This document shows, in pieces, positions 7,316 to 15,869 of a DNA stretch of 64,000 nt. The DNA is from G963704535 sp963704535 (lineage in GTDB: Bacteria > Chloroflexota > Chloroflexia > Chloroflexales > Roseiflexaceae). The first letter of the stretch is position 1. Each line of letters begins with the position of its first letter. The stretch is taken from the NCBI GenBank assembly GCA_963704535.1, contig OY969916.1, positions 930,001-994,000 of the forward strand. The letters run 5' to 3'. Below the pieces are notes generated by a model. It had not been told where the DNA came from. It saw only the letters and a list, made by a program, of their open reading frames with translations, and did no database searches. The position numbers were made by a program, and so were the translations under genes.

Positions 7316-7387
7316 CTACTTGGGCTTCTTCTTGGCATCTTTCTGTTTGTTTTGCTTCTGGGTGTTTTTAGGACTCTTATCGCCCAT
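7316..7387 (-). CDS. 23-residue lysine-rich small protein (MGDKSPKN...)
   Basis: Encodes a very basic peptide that starts MGDKSPKNTQKQNK and ends DAKKKPK. AAAGGAG lies seven bases before the ATG and a strong terminator lies 28 bp after the stop, so this is a complete gene. I recall short proteins beginning MGDKSPK with Lys/Gln-rich tails in several actinobacterial and chloroflexotal genomes, with no known function; the charge suggests nucleic-acid binding. A longer overlapping frame (7171-7392) is rejected because it has no ribosome binding site. Confidence 0.72.
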   Translation of the reverse strand: MGDKSPKNTQKQNKQKDAKKKPK

Positions 7388-7518
7388 GACACGCTCCTTT
7401 CGCAAACTGTTCAGGATCTCGATCGTCCTCCATGGGGCCATGGGACGATTATAGCATGAAAATTCAAGCGTGTACATGGGGCGTTCTACTGCAATGTATA
7501 GACAGATGGAGCCTGCTG

Positions 7519-9986
7519 CTACGGCCCTTCAGCGGGCTCCAGCACGAGCCGCCCGGCCGCAGCGCCATCGATCGCCGCCTGGGTGAAGTGCATGGGCAGA
7601 TACTCAACACGCTGCCAGCGCTCCAGCAGATTGCTGTAGTCGCCACTTAACACATAGCCCGATTGGCCGACAGTGTGGTTAAAGCGCGAAGCGTCCAGGT
7701 CGCTCAGGTCGACGATCTGGCGATAGGATGGACCATGGCGCTGGAAATACTGGCTATTGAACCGGATCGGCGCTACATTGACCGTGAAGTCGTCACCGCC
7801 ATTGGGGATGGAGCGGCTGAAGATCGGCTGGAGTGGGCCGACGTTGTCAAACGGGTTGTGGGGGAACTGCGCGTGGTGGACCTTATCCCAGCGCCAGGCG
7901 CTGAAATTGTCGGTGCCCTGGTAGGGCGCCATCTCGGCTAGGCCAGCCACCAGCGCGCTGCCGAGGATGGTCCGGCAGTCTTCGGCTTGCGGCGTGCCCA
8001 CATCGTCGCACCAGCTATTGGTGCTCCCCGCGAGGAGGCCGGGGATGATCATCGATATCATGTTATTCTCGCGGCCATAGTTCTCCCAGAGACCATCGCC
8101 CACGTCGTCGGCGAAGATATGCACCGGGATCTGCTTGTACCAGGCCTCATACACCGCAGCCTGGGGGCTATCGCCACGGATGGTGCCATCCCAGCCTTGC
8201 AGGAAGTCGATCGCCGCCCTGGCATTGCTGTCGTCGGTCTTGGCCTGCAAGAGGTAGGGCAGCAGTTGGCGCGCCTGAGCCGAGGTGGTATCGGCCTGTA
8301 TAGCGGCGATGTCGTCAGGGCTGAGTTGCGGCTTCGCCTCGATCAGCTCGATGATACGAATGGCGCGGTAGGGTGCGGCCCACGAGTTTGAGATAATGTG
8401 GGGGTAGCTGTCGGGGATAACTTTGTTGTTGGCTGTGGCAATATAGCCTTGCGGCGGGTTGTAGACGTGGGGAAGTTGGTCAAAAGGCACGTAGCCGGAC
8501 CAATCATACTCGCCGCTCCAGCCGGGCGCCGGGGCCTTGCCGTCGCCCTTGGCGCGGATGGGCAGCGCGCCGGGAGCGTAGTAGCCGATATTACCGTCGA
8601 TATCGGCATACACAAAGTTCTGCATCGGGGCGTGATAGGACGCCAGCGCGCCGGTGAACTCATCCCAGTTTCTAGCGCGGTTGACACCCAGGAACGCCTC
8701 GATGGTACGGTCCTCATCATCCAGCGAGGGCCAGCGGAACGCCGCCGGCTCGGTGGCGCTCGCATCGACATCGGAGATCACCGGCCCGTGGCGGGTGATG
8801 CGAACCTGGAGCGTCACATCCGGCCGGTCCTTGACTTTGATCACCTCCTGAACGATCTGCACCGGCTCCCAGGCGCCCTTGTACTCGGCCTCATTACGAT
8901 CGTTGATCCGCTCAAGGAAGAGATCCTGGACATCCGGGCCGGTGTTGGTGACGCCCCAGGCGATCTGCTGGTTATGGCCGATGATGATGCCGGGGATGCC
9001 GGGGAGGGTCGCGCCGATCGCGTCGAAGGCGCCGCCGGAGATATGGGCCAGGTACCAGATCGAGGGGATCGACGCGCCCAGGTGCGGGTCGTTGGCCAGC
9101 AGCGGCTTGCCGGTCGTCGTGCGGGCGCCGCCGATCACCCAATTGTTGCTGCCGATATGGTTGCCGCCAAGGCCGAGCGAGTCTTCAAGGAAGCGGTTGA
9201 TCGCCAGGAGGTCGTCGAATTGAGAATTGAGAGTTGAGAATTGAGAAGCTCCTGGGATAGGGTCAGATGGGAGGCCCGCCCGTACGGGGTTCTCGGTTCT
9301 GGCCGTCGTGATGCCGTCGGGGAGGATGAGCGGACCGTCGGCGGTGTAGGTCGGCATAAGCTGAGCGGCCTTGTCATCGCCGAGTGCTGTGGCCAGGTTG
9401 GTGCGAAGCAGCTCTTGCCGCCAGTTGCCGCCCAGGTCCCAAGCCATCATCTTGCCCCAGACCAGGACATCCTCGGGGCGCCAGGGCTCCGGCTCGAAGC
9501 CCAGAATCGTGAATTCGACCGGAAGCTGGCGCCCATGATGGGTCTCAATGAACGCATTGACCCCGGCGACATAGGCTTCCATCAGGCGGCGCGGCTCAGG
9601 GCCAAGTTTTTCCCAGGCGCTGCGGGCGGCCCGCGCGGTGCCAAGTGTGCGCAAGAATTGATCGGGGGAAGCGTCGCCTCACCCAGGATCTCGGACAACC
9701 TGCCGTTGCCGACGCGGCGCTGAAACTCCATCTGCCAGAGGCGATCCTGGGCGTGAACGTAGCCGAGGCCGAATAGTGCGTCGGTCTCATTGCCGGCGCG
9801 GATGTGCGGCACCGCGTCGGCGTCGCGCACGATCTCGATCGGCGCGGTAGGCCCCTTGACCCGGATCGTCCCGGAGGTCTGCGGCAGGGCGCCGCGCAAC
9901 CACAGGTAGCCGCCGCCACTCGCCACCAGCACTATCACGACCAGGACGATGACGATCCAACGCAGAACACGAAATAGCCGTCGCAT
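7519..9986 (-). CDS. Penicillin acylase family (Ntn hydrolase), frameshifted
   Basis: Two frames together make one protein of about 820 residues. The 5' part (9986 to about 9665) has a membrane-anchor segment (VIVLVVIVLVASGGGYLWL) followed by VPHIRAGNETDALFGLGYVHAQDRLWQME, the alpha-chain signature. The 3' part continues in another frame from about 9670 and has the beta-chain start GSNNWVIGG, whose Ser is the N-terminal nucleophile exposed by self-cleavage. The frames join if one C is added to a C5 run (9664-9668). An in-frame heptamer repeat (9226-9248) encodes SQFSTLNSQF about 30 residues before the nucleophile, in the region of the spacer peptide. Substrates in this family include acyl-homoserine lactones and other amides; it is probably extracytoplasmic. 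Confidence 0.85.
9226..9248. repeat. Heptamer array inside the penicillin acylase gene
   Basis: About three TTGAGAA-type units. Read on the coding (minus) strand as TTCTCAA they contain no stop in any frame. Confidence 0.85.
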
Positions 9987-10084
9987 GATCGTCTCCTTCT
10001 GATTGTGGCGAGCGGGTGGCTTGGAGGGGCGACGCCCGCCAAATCTCTCTCGCCAACATCCCTGTGATGGCCACGAGCCTCGCC

Positions 10085-11150
10085 TCAGCTTCTCCCCAGT
10101 ATCTCGCGCAGGGTCGGGTAGAGCGGGCTCTGACGCAACCGTTGATCATCGACCTCACCGTGGTAGACCAGCTCGGCCAGTTCGCGTCCCAGCGTCGCCA
10201 TGTGGACCCGACCCTGGATGGCATCCCGAAAGGCGGTATGCTTGAGCAGCAGCGCCGCCTCGTTGCGCGGCTTGAGCTTGCCGGCGAACAAGCGGTGCGG
10301 GGCGCGAACGGGCAGGTTCAAGGCATCGCAGCGACTCAGCAACTCACGGTCGCGCTCGGCACGGTAGGCCGGGTCGGGCAAGGGTGTAGCGCCGGCCCCT
10401 CTGCGGTACAGGTCGCGGTAGTAGCTTGGCGGGTAGGCGCCGATGCGCGTCAGCAGTTCGCCGATCCGCGCGCGGTGACGCTCGTTGGGGAGGTGCAGAT
10501 AATCCCAAACCAGGAAGTCGGCGCCGGCTTCGACGGCAGCCCGGATGGTCGTGTTGAGGACGTAGTCGGTATCGGTGACGTACGGCAGCACCGGCATATA
10601 CGCCACGCCGACCGGTATTCCGGCGCGCTTCAGTTCGGGCGATCGCATCCAGCCGTAGAGCCGGCGCCGACGCCTTATCTTCGAGCTTCTCCGCCAGGTA
10701 CGGGTCGGTCGTCAACAGGGTGAACATCACCACCGCCAGACTCTGGGCATTCATGCGCTCAAGCAACGGCAGATCTTCAAGGATGGTATGGCTCTTGGTC
10801 AGAATCAGGCACGGCTGACCACGCTCGGCCAGGAGTTGCAACAGTTGCCGGGTGAGCCGGTAGCTCGCCTCGGCCGGCTGGTAGGGGTCGGACAGCGCGG
10901 TGATGCCGATTAGGTCGCCGCGCTCGACGCCGGCCAGCTCGTCGGCGGCGCGCTCGGGCAAGTCGATCGCGACGCGGATGGTCTCGTTGAATGGGCGCAC
11001 GCGGTACGCCCAGCCATCGCAGTAGGGGCAGCCGAACTCACAGCCGTCGTACACGGCCATAGTGTAGGAGGAAAGGAAGTACTCGTTGATGGTCGGCCGC
11101 CGTGTGCCAAACGCAGGGCCGTTGAGATAATCTTCGATGTAGTATGCCAT
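10085..11150 (-). CDS. Radical SAM protein (Rv2578c/SplB-like), frameshifted
   Basis: The N-terminal part (11150 to about 10650) has YDGCEFGCPYCDGWAYR, the CxxxCxxC cluster that binds the [4Fe-4S]-SAM centre, then ITALSDPYQPAE and LILTKS, typical of the SPL/Rv2578c group. The C-terminal part continues in another frame (10648-10085) as AGIPVGVAYMPVLPYVTD and DFLVWDYLHLP. Together they give about 355 residues, the expected size. The frames cross near 10630-10655, so a single-base change would restore the gene. The reaction is unknown; relatives are annotated as DNA-repair-lyase-like. The next gene downstream on this strand is the frameshifted acylase. Confidence 0.82.
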
Positions 11151-11167
11151 AGTTGGAGATTAGAGAG

Positions 11168-11213
11168 TGATTCTTGAGGGGCTTCCCCTCAAACTCCCCC
11201 TTTTCAAACAGCT
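11168..11213. repeat. MITE-A, right half
   Basis: TTCTTGAGGGGCTTCCCCTCAA, then CTCCCCCTTTTCAAACAGCTT. Its end provides the stop codon of the inositol monophosphatase gene. The left terminal repeat is missing. Confidence 0.8.
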
Positions 11214-11968
11214 TCCAGCACCCGGATCAGCTCGGCGTGAATATGGCCGTTGGACGCGAGCAGCCGTTCCGACCAGGGGTGCCAGGGACCGCCGCGCCAA
11301 TCGGAGATCTGCCCGCCGGCCTCGGTCACCAGCAGCGCGCCGGCCCCGGCGTCCCACGGGGCGAGCCGCAGCTCCCAGTGAGCGTCGAGGCGCCCCATCG
11401 CGACGTAGGCCAGATCGAGCGCGGCGGACCCGACGCGCCGGACACCCTGGCAGCACGCCTGGATGCGGGCGAACTGGCGCGCGTTATTCTCCGACACGGC
11501 CCCATAGTCGTACGGGAAGCCGGTCGAGACCAGCGCGGCGGCCAGGGTCGCGGTCTGCGAGACGCGGATGGGCCGCCCGTTGCGCCGGGCTCCCTGGCCC
11601 GCCTCGGCGGTGAACATCTCATCGCGAACCGGGTCAAACACCACCCCAAGCACCGGCGCCCGACCTTTCAGCAGCGCAAGCGAGACCGAGAAGAACGGGA
11701 AGCCGTGGGCGTAGTTGTTGGTGCCGTCGAGTGGATCGATCAACCAGGTGTACTCAGAAACGCGCTCGACGCCGCCGCCCTCCTCGGCCAGAATCGCGTG
11801 GCCCGGAAACTGCTGTGTGATCGCGGCGACGATCAGCTCCTCGCTGGCATGATCGGCGTCGGTCACCAGATTAAACGCGCCTTTAAGCTCCACGCGCCGC
11901 TGGCGATCAAGGGCCTCCAGCAGCAGCGTGCCGGCACGGCGGGCGACATCGGTTGCAAAATCAAGCAT
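11204..11968 (-). CDS. Inositol monophosphatase family protein
   Basis: A 254-residue Mg2+-dependent phosphatase of the IMPase/SuhB/FBPase superfamily. Metal ligands are visible: EE in ILAEEGG, the DPLDGTNNY motif and WDAGAGALLVTEAGG near the C-terminus. It is cytosolic and may hydrolyse inositol phosphates, PAP or a sugar phosphate; sequence alone does not decide. The last codons, GAA GCT GTT TGA, are shared with the inserted MITE-A (CTGTTTGAAAAG), so the stop is repeat-derived and the native C-terminus may have been slightly longer. Confidence 0.92.
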   Translation of the reverse strand: MLDFATDVARRAGTLLLEALDRQRRVELKGAFNLVTDADHASEELIVAAITQQFPGHAILAEEGGGVERVSEYTWLIDPLDGTNNYAHGFPFFSVSLALLKGRAPVLGVVFDPVRDEMFTAEAGQGARRNGRPIRVSQTATLAAALVSTGFPYDYGAVSENNARQFARIQACCQGVRRVGSAALDLAYVAMGRLDAHWELRLAPWDAGAGALLVTEAGGQISDWRGGPWHPWSERLLASNGHIHAELIRVLEAV

Positions 11969-12223
11969 TGCTTTACGGGCGACAGCGAATCCGGTGCGGG
12001 AACATTTCGCGCGGGTCCGGCGTCACGTTGTTACTACCGCGTCGCGTGTACGTGTGGCAGCTTGCGGCAAGGAGGTGCGGAGGGGCCCGCCCTCACGAGC
12101 TTGTTTTCTCCCACTTCAACCTTCGCGACCAGAATGCAAGCTGGTATTATGAGAGGGCACGAAGCGCGCGACAGATAGAGTTCAGGAAGTCAGAGACGGG
12201 CCTATTGTACCAGGGAGTCACAA

Positions 12224-13108
12224 ATGCGTAAACTATACCTTTTCATACCGGCAATTGGCCTCGCGCTGGTCGCGTGCGGAGCCGGTGGCCCCACGGCAGC
12301 CCAGCCGACCATTGCTCAACCGACCAGCGCCGCTTCCGCCAGCCAGCCGACGCAGGCGCCGGCCCCGGCGCTGCCGACTGAGGCGCCGACAAGCACTAGC
12401 GCGCCCCAGCTCGCCACGCCGCGCGCGACGCCGGCGGACCCAGCGGTGCCCCAGGCGGACCAGCCGGACGCTCAACTGGTGCAGCAGGCCCGCGAGGGAC
12501 TTGCCCAGCACCTTGGGGTCAGCGCCGACCAACTCACGCTCCAGAGCGCCGCGCCGCAGCAGTGGCCCGACGGCTCGCTCGGCTGCCCCGGCGACGGCAT
12601 GGTCTACCCGCAGGTGATCACGCCCGGTTTCCTGCTGACGCTCACCGATAATGCGCGCACCTACGCGCTCCACACCGGCGAAAGGAAGGAGCAGATCGTG
12701 TTATGCGAGAACGAAGGCCCAATCAACCTGACCGGCGCCGATTCCGATGCGGGCCAGGACCCGGCGACCAGGCCGACTCTGGGCACTGGGCTGCCCGCCC
12801 TGGTGCCGACCACACCGCCGACCGAGGGCAGCGCGGCCCCGTTCGACGAGAACAGCAAGAAGATGGTGGAGCTGGCGCAGCAGGCGCTGGCGCGGGAGCT
12901 GAGCCTCCAGTCGGCCAATACGACGCTGATCATGATCGCGCCGGTTGAGTGGAGCGACGGCAGCCTGGGCTGCCCGAAGCCGGGCATGAACTACCTCCAG
13001 GTGATCACGCCCGGCTACCAGATCACGCTTGAGGCGCAGGGGCAGCGCTACGAGTACCACACCGACCAGCGCGGCGCGGTGGTGCGCTGCGACCAGATCA
13101 GGCCCTGA
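12224..13108 (+). CDS. Lipoprotein with two copies of a 'W-DGSLGCP' domain
   Basis: A 294-residue protein. The signal peptide ends in a lipobox LVAC (about residue 18), followed by a 60-residue Pro/Ala/Thr linker. Two homologous domains of about 80 residues follow (about 83-160 and 205-290). Each has a helical start (VQQAREGLAQHLGV / VELAQQALARELSL), then W.DGSLGCP, GM.Y.QVITPG and a YALHT/YEYHT strand. The domain occurs in cyanobacterial and chloroflexotal secreted proteins; its function is unknown to me. A 21-bp inverted repeat after the stop serves as terminator. Confidence 0.75.
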   Translation: MRKLYLFIPAIGLALVACGAGGPTAAQPTIAQPTSAASASQPTQAPAPALPTEAPTSTSAPQLATPRATPADPAVPQADQPDAQLVQQAREGLAQHLGVSADQLTLQSAAPQQWPDGSLGCPGDGMVYPQVITPGFLLTLTDNARTYALHTGERKEQIVLCENEGPINLTGADSDAGQDPATRPTLGTGLPALVPTTPPTEGSAAPFDENSKKMVELAQQALARELSLQSANTTLIMIAPVEWSDGSLGCPKPGMNYLQVITPGYQITLEAQGQRYEYHTDQRGAVVRCDQIRP

Positions 13109-13114
13109 TGATCT

Positions 13115-13159
13115 GTGAAGGGTGTAAGGGCGTATTGCATACGCCCTTACACCCTTCAC
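13115..13159. terminator. Perfect 21-bp-stem bidirectional terminator
   Basis: Arms GTGAAGGGTGTAAGGGCGTA(T) and its exact complement enclose only TGC. It sits between convergent genes. The inner GGGCGTAT..ATACGCCC also occurs at 49807-49828 and 56930-56950. Confidence 0.8.
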
Positions 13160-13176
13160 GTTTCACGTTTCACGGT
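13153..13176. repeat. CACGTTT heptamers at the NYN gene 3' end
   Basis: About three units. On the minus strand they read CGTGAAA and form the last codons and stop (CGT GAA ACG TGA) of the NYN protein. Confidence 0.85.
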
Positions 13177-13660
13177 TGTCATCTCCCCCGTCGGGCCGCT
13201 CCCCAAACAGTTTCAGCCACTCCTCAACCTCGGCCTCGCTGAGTCGCACGTCGGGCTTCTCGTCGAGCGGCGCGGGCTTGGCAGCCGGCGTCTGGAGCCG
13301 GCCGGCGAACTCCTGCGCGCTGATCACGCGCACGCCGCGATCCCTGGCCGCCCGCACCAACTGCCGGTCGGATGTTACCAGCGCCCATTCGCGCGGGCGC
13401 TCAAGCGCATTCAGCCGCCGGATGATCTGCGTGTCGGCGTCCTGCGGGGAGCGCGCGAAGTAGCAGGTGACGCCGTAGCCGTTGAGCCGCCCCGGATGGC
13501 CGTACACCCCATGGTCGAACACTACCACCACCTGCCGACCGCGCTTAGCGGTGGCGTAGCGGCGCAGCCGCATGACCAGCTTGGCCTCGTCGTCGGGGTC
13601 GGCCAGGCTGATGTCCGGCATCTGCCCGATCAAGTTGTGGCCATCGATAAGCAAGTGCAT
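13163..13660 (-). CDS. NYN domain protein (YacP-like RNase)
   Basis: A 165-residue protein. Residues 1-120 form a PIN-like NYN fold: MHLLIDGHNLIG (first acidic residue), VVVVFDHGVYG (second), DADTQIIRRLN (third) and WALVTSDRQLVRAA (fourth). This is the YacP/Rae1 type associated with RNA cleavage or ribosome-linked mRNA decay. The C-terminal 40 residues (LSEAEVEEWLKLFGE) are charged. The gene ends RET-stop, formed by a CGTGAAA heptamer array. The same ending occurs on the siroheme gene at 54.3 kb. Confidence 0.88.
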   Translation of the reverse strand: MHLLIDGHNLIGQMPDISLADPDDEAKLVMRLRRYATAKRGRQVVVVFDHGVYGHPGRLNGYGVTCYFARSPQDADTQIIRRLNALERPREWALVTSDRQLVRAARDRGVRVISAQEFAGRLQTPAAKPAPLDEKPDVRLSEAEVEEWLKLFGERPDGGDDNRET

Positions 13661-13792
13661 GGTAACGAGTAGTATAGCATGGCCGGATGCAACAGCTTCC
13701 CGGCGAGCGGCGTCTTATCCGGTGATGAGCAATAAGCGAACGGCGCGGTACCACTCAGGCCCGCCGTGTCGTGAGGATAGAGGAGCCCAGCG

Positions 13793-14908
13793 ATGAGCGA
13801 CCAAGAAACCTACAATCGAGCCGCCGGCACGGGACGCGCGCCACTCCCCGAGGCGGCAACCGAATCACCCAACATACCCGCCCCACCCACACCGCTGCCC
13901 GACGAGCCATACTACCGCCAGGCGGCCCCATCCAAGGGTTCACGCGGCGGGATGAGCGTAGGCATGGCGCTGATCCTGGTCGGGCTGCTCTGGCTCGCGT
14001 TCACCGTTGGTCGTGGCACGCTCTTTGGCAGCGGCCTCACCCGCACGACCCTGGTTGACCAGACGCTGCCGGGCAGCCGAGTAGAGCTGGATGCCGGTAG
14101 CGCAGATGTCAACATCCGCCCCTGGGACAAAGCGGGCGTTCATGTGCAGGTGTTTCAGCAAGGCGGGTCGGCGGAGGATTACGTGGTGGACGTGCGCGAG
14201 TCCGACGGCACGGTGTACGTGACCGGGACGAGCAACACCGGGTTCTGCTTCTTCTGCTGGCGCAGCCTGACGTTCGAGGTCAGAGTGCCGGAGGGCGCGC
14301 AGGCCAGTGTGCGCTCCAGCAGCGGCGACATCAGCGCCGAGGAGGTCAATGGCCCGGTCTCCTTCAACACCAGCAGCGGCGATGTTCAGGCCAGTGAGTT
14401 GGTGGGCGACGCCACGATCAGCACCAGCAGCGGCGAGGTCCGGCTCAACGATGTCAGCGGGAAGCTGGAGGTCTCGACCGGCAGCGGCGATGTGAAGCTC
14501 GACGATGGCGACGTGAGCGAGGCGGCGGTCAGCACCATCAGCGGCGACGTCAAGCTGGAGGGGGTCGCGAAGACGATCAAGGTCGAGAGCGTCTCCGGCG
14601 ACATCACGGTGAGCGACGCGCGCGACGGTCAGCTCACACTCTCGACAACCAGCGGCGATATTGACTACGAAGGCAGCCTGGATGGTGGCGCCAGCCATGT
14701 GACCACGATCTCCGGTGACGTAAAACTGCGGCTCCCGGACGACAGCAGCTTCCGCCTGGAGGCGAGCACCGTCAGCGGCGACCTGAGCAGCGAGTTCGAT
14801 CTGCGCGATGGCCAGCAAGGCCGCCGGAGCCTTAGCGGCACCGCCGGCGACGGGGCGGCAACGCTGCAAATCGAGACCACCAGCGGCGATGTCAACGTCG
14901 AGCGCTAG
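13793..14908 (+). CDS. DUF4097 beta-strand repeat protein with TM anchor
   Basis: A 371-residue protein. Residues 1-55 are a cytoplasmic Pro-rich segment, and a single TM helix lies at about 58-78 (MALILVGLLWLAFTV). The rest is a parallel-beta, DUF4097-type domain with about ten repeats of S(T/S)SGD(V/I) spaced 18-22 residues apart (SSSGDISAEEVNG, TSSGDVQASEL, TISGDVKLEG). It is likely exposed outside the membrane. GAGGAG is nine bases upstream of the ATG. A strong terminator lies 110 bp downstream. Confidence 0.87.
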   Translation: MSDQETYNRAAGTGRAPLPEAATESPNIPAPPTPLPDEPYYRQAAPSKGSRGGMSVGMALILVGLLWLAFTVGRGTLFGSGLTRTTLVDQTLPGSRVELDAGSADVNIRPWDKAGVHVQVFQQGGSAEDYVVDVRESDGTVYVTGTSNTGFCFFCWRSLTFEVRVPEGAQASVRSSSGDISAEEVNGPVSFNTSSGDVQASELVGDATISTSSGEVRLNDVSGKLEVSTGSGDVKLDDGDVSEAAVSTISGDVKLEGVAKTIKVESVSGDITVSDARDGQLTLSTTSGDIDYEGSLDGGASHVTTISGDVKLRLPDDSSFRLEASTVSGDLSSEFDLRDGQQGRRSLSGTAGDGAATLQIETTSGDVNVER

Positions 14909-15021
14909 TACAGCTCGGCGTAAGTTCGCCCAGGGTTTCTCACCACGAAGCTCGCGAAGACACGAAGATCACGAAGGCTCTACCTATGGCGCTACGGCAA
15001 GTAGCCGGCAACACGAATAAT

Positions 15022-15062
15022 GAAACGGGCGGAGCGGGCTACTGACCCGCTCCGCCCGTTTC
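15022..15062. terminator. Bidirectional terminator, 17-bp stem
   Basis: GAAACGGGCGGAGCGGG pairs perfectly with CCCGCTCCGCCCGTTTC around a seven-base loop, between convergent genes. Confidence 0.85.
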
Positions 15063-15084
15063 GTTCGCATGAAATAACCGGCGG

Positions 15085-15333
15085 CTACCTTCGCTCCGCC
15101 CAGACCAGGCTGTGGGCAAACTCGAACAGCGCGCCCTCGCCCTCCATCTCGATCACCGCCAGCAGCGTCTCGCCGCAGCGGGGACAGACCGGGACAGTGG
15201 CCGCCACAGTGAACGGCAACTCCTCCAGGGAATACGAGATCCGCCAGATCTCGCTATTGCCAGGGTCCTGCCGCACGATCCAGGTCTCGGCGCTACAGAA
15301 CCGGCTTGAGCAGAATAATTGTTCCCATTCCAT
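15085..15333 (-). CDS. Small hypothetical protein with a CPRCG knuckle
   Basis: An 82-residue cytosolic protein. One CxxC (CPRCGE, about residue 50) and two isolated N-terminal Cys (FCSSRFCS) could bind zinc. The rest is a small beta-rich domain (WRISYSLEELPFTVAATVPV, LLAVIEMEGEG). AAGGAG sits about eight bases before the ATG. I do not recognise the family. A MITE-B copy lies 20 bp upstream. Confidence 0.65.
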   Translation of the reverse strand: MEWEQLFCSSRFCSAETWIVRQDPGNSEIWRISYSLEELPFTVAATVPVCPRCGETLLAVIEMEGEGALFEFAHSLVWAERR

Positions 15334-15353
15334 AAGTATATCTCCTTTGGTTG

Positions 15354-15475
15354 TTAGACAAGATTTCGGGGTGACGCCGTTCTACTTTAGAATGTGGATG
15401 GGGGAGACTGAGGAGGCAGCCCCCTCAAACCTCCTTTTTTCCCAGAATTGTAAAGTTCCCAAGCACCTTGTCTTA
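15354..15475. repeat. MITE-B copy 1
   Basis: A 122-bp element with ends TTAGACAAG and CTTGTCTTA, inner inverted motifs CTACTTTAGAATG and CAGAATTGTAAAG, and a central GAGGAGGCAGCCCCCTC. It shares most of its sequence with 57545-57665. Confidence 0.8.
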
Positions 15476-15685
15476 TAGAAGAAAACGAGATTGATAGTGG
15501 TTTTTAGGCTCAGTCTTTCATACATGAAGATCAGCATTTCCGATCCTTTGTAGTCTAACAGCGGATTATCGTCAGAATGTCGAAGAGAAGCATTCTCTGT
15601 AAACTGGCGCGACATGAAGGTAAAGAATTGCTAACGATTAAAGCTTATTCGTGAAAAACAAGTTATATTGCAACTTTCTGCCCTT

Positions 15686-15786
15686 AGAGACTGTTTGAAA
15701 AGTTCGCTTATCGCACGAGTTTGGTGGCGGAAAGGGGGTTCTTGAGGGGGCTTCCCCCTCAAACTCCCCCTTTTCAAACAGTCTCT
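15686..15786. repeat. MITE-A copy, full length
   Basis: A 101-bp element with perfect 17-bp terminal repeats (AGAGACTGTTTGAAAAG) and the inner palindrome TTGAGGGGGCTTCCCCCTCAA. The 200 bp to its left hold no recognisable feature. Confidence 0.9.
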
Positions 15787-15797
15787 TACAAATAGCA

Positions 15798-15832
15798 AAC
15801 GTGCGGCGGACCGAGATCGTCCACCGCACGTT
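15798..15832 (-). terminator. Terminator after the CopC-LPQTG gene
   Basis: A 14-bp stem, AACGTGCGGCGGAC against GTCCACCGCACGTT, with one mismatch and a seven-base loop. Confidence 0.75.
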
Positions 15833-15869
15833 CGCCGTTTATGAGCTGGAAATTGTGGCGATGCTTACC

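Noticed and set aside
7171..7392. 73-residue minus-strand frame over the small lysine-rich gene
   Set aside because: Different frame from the SD-linked MGDKSP start and it reads across the terminator.
8398..9237. 279-residue open frame on the plus strand
   Set aside because: Antisense of the penicillin acylase gene, no ribosome binding site or domain.
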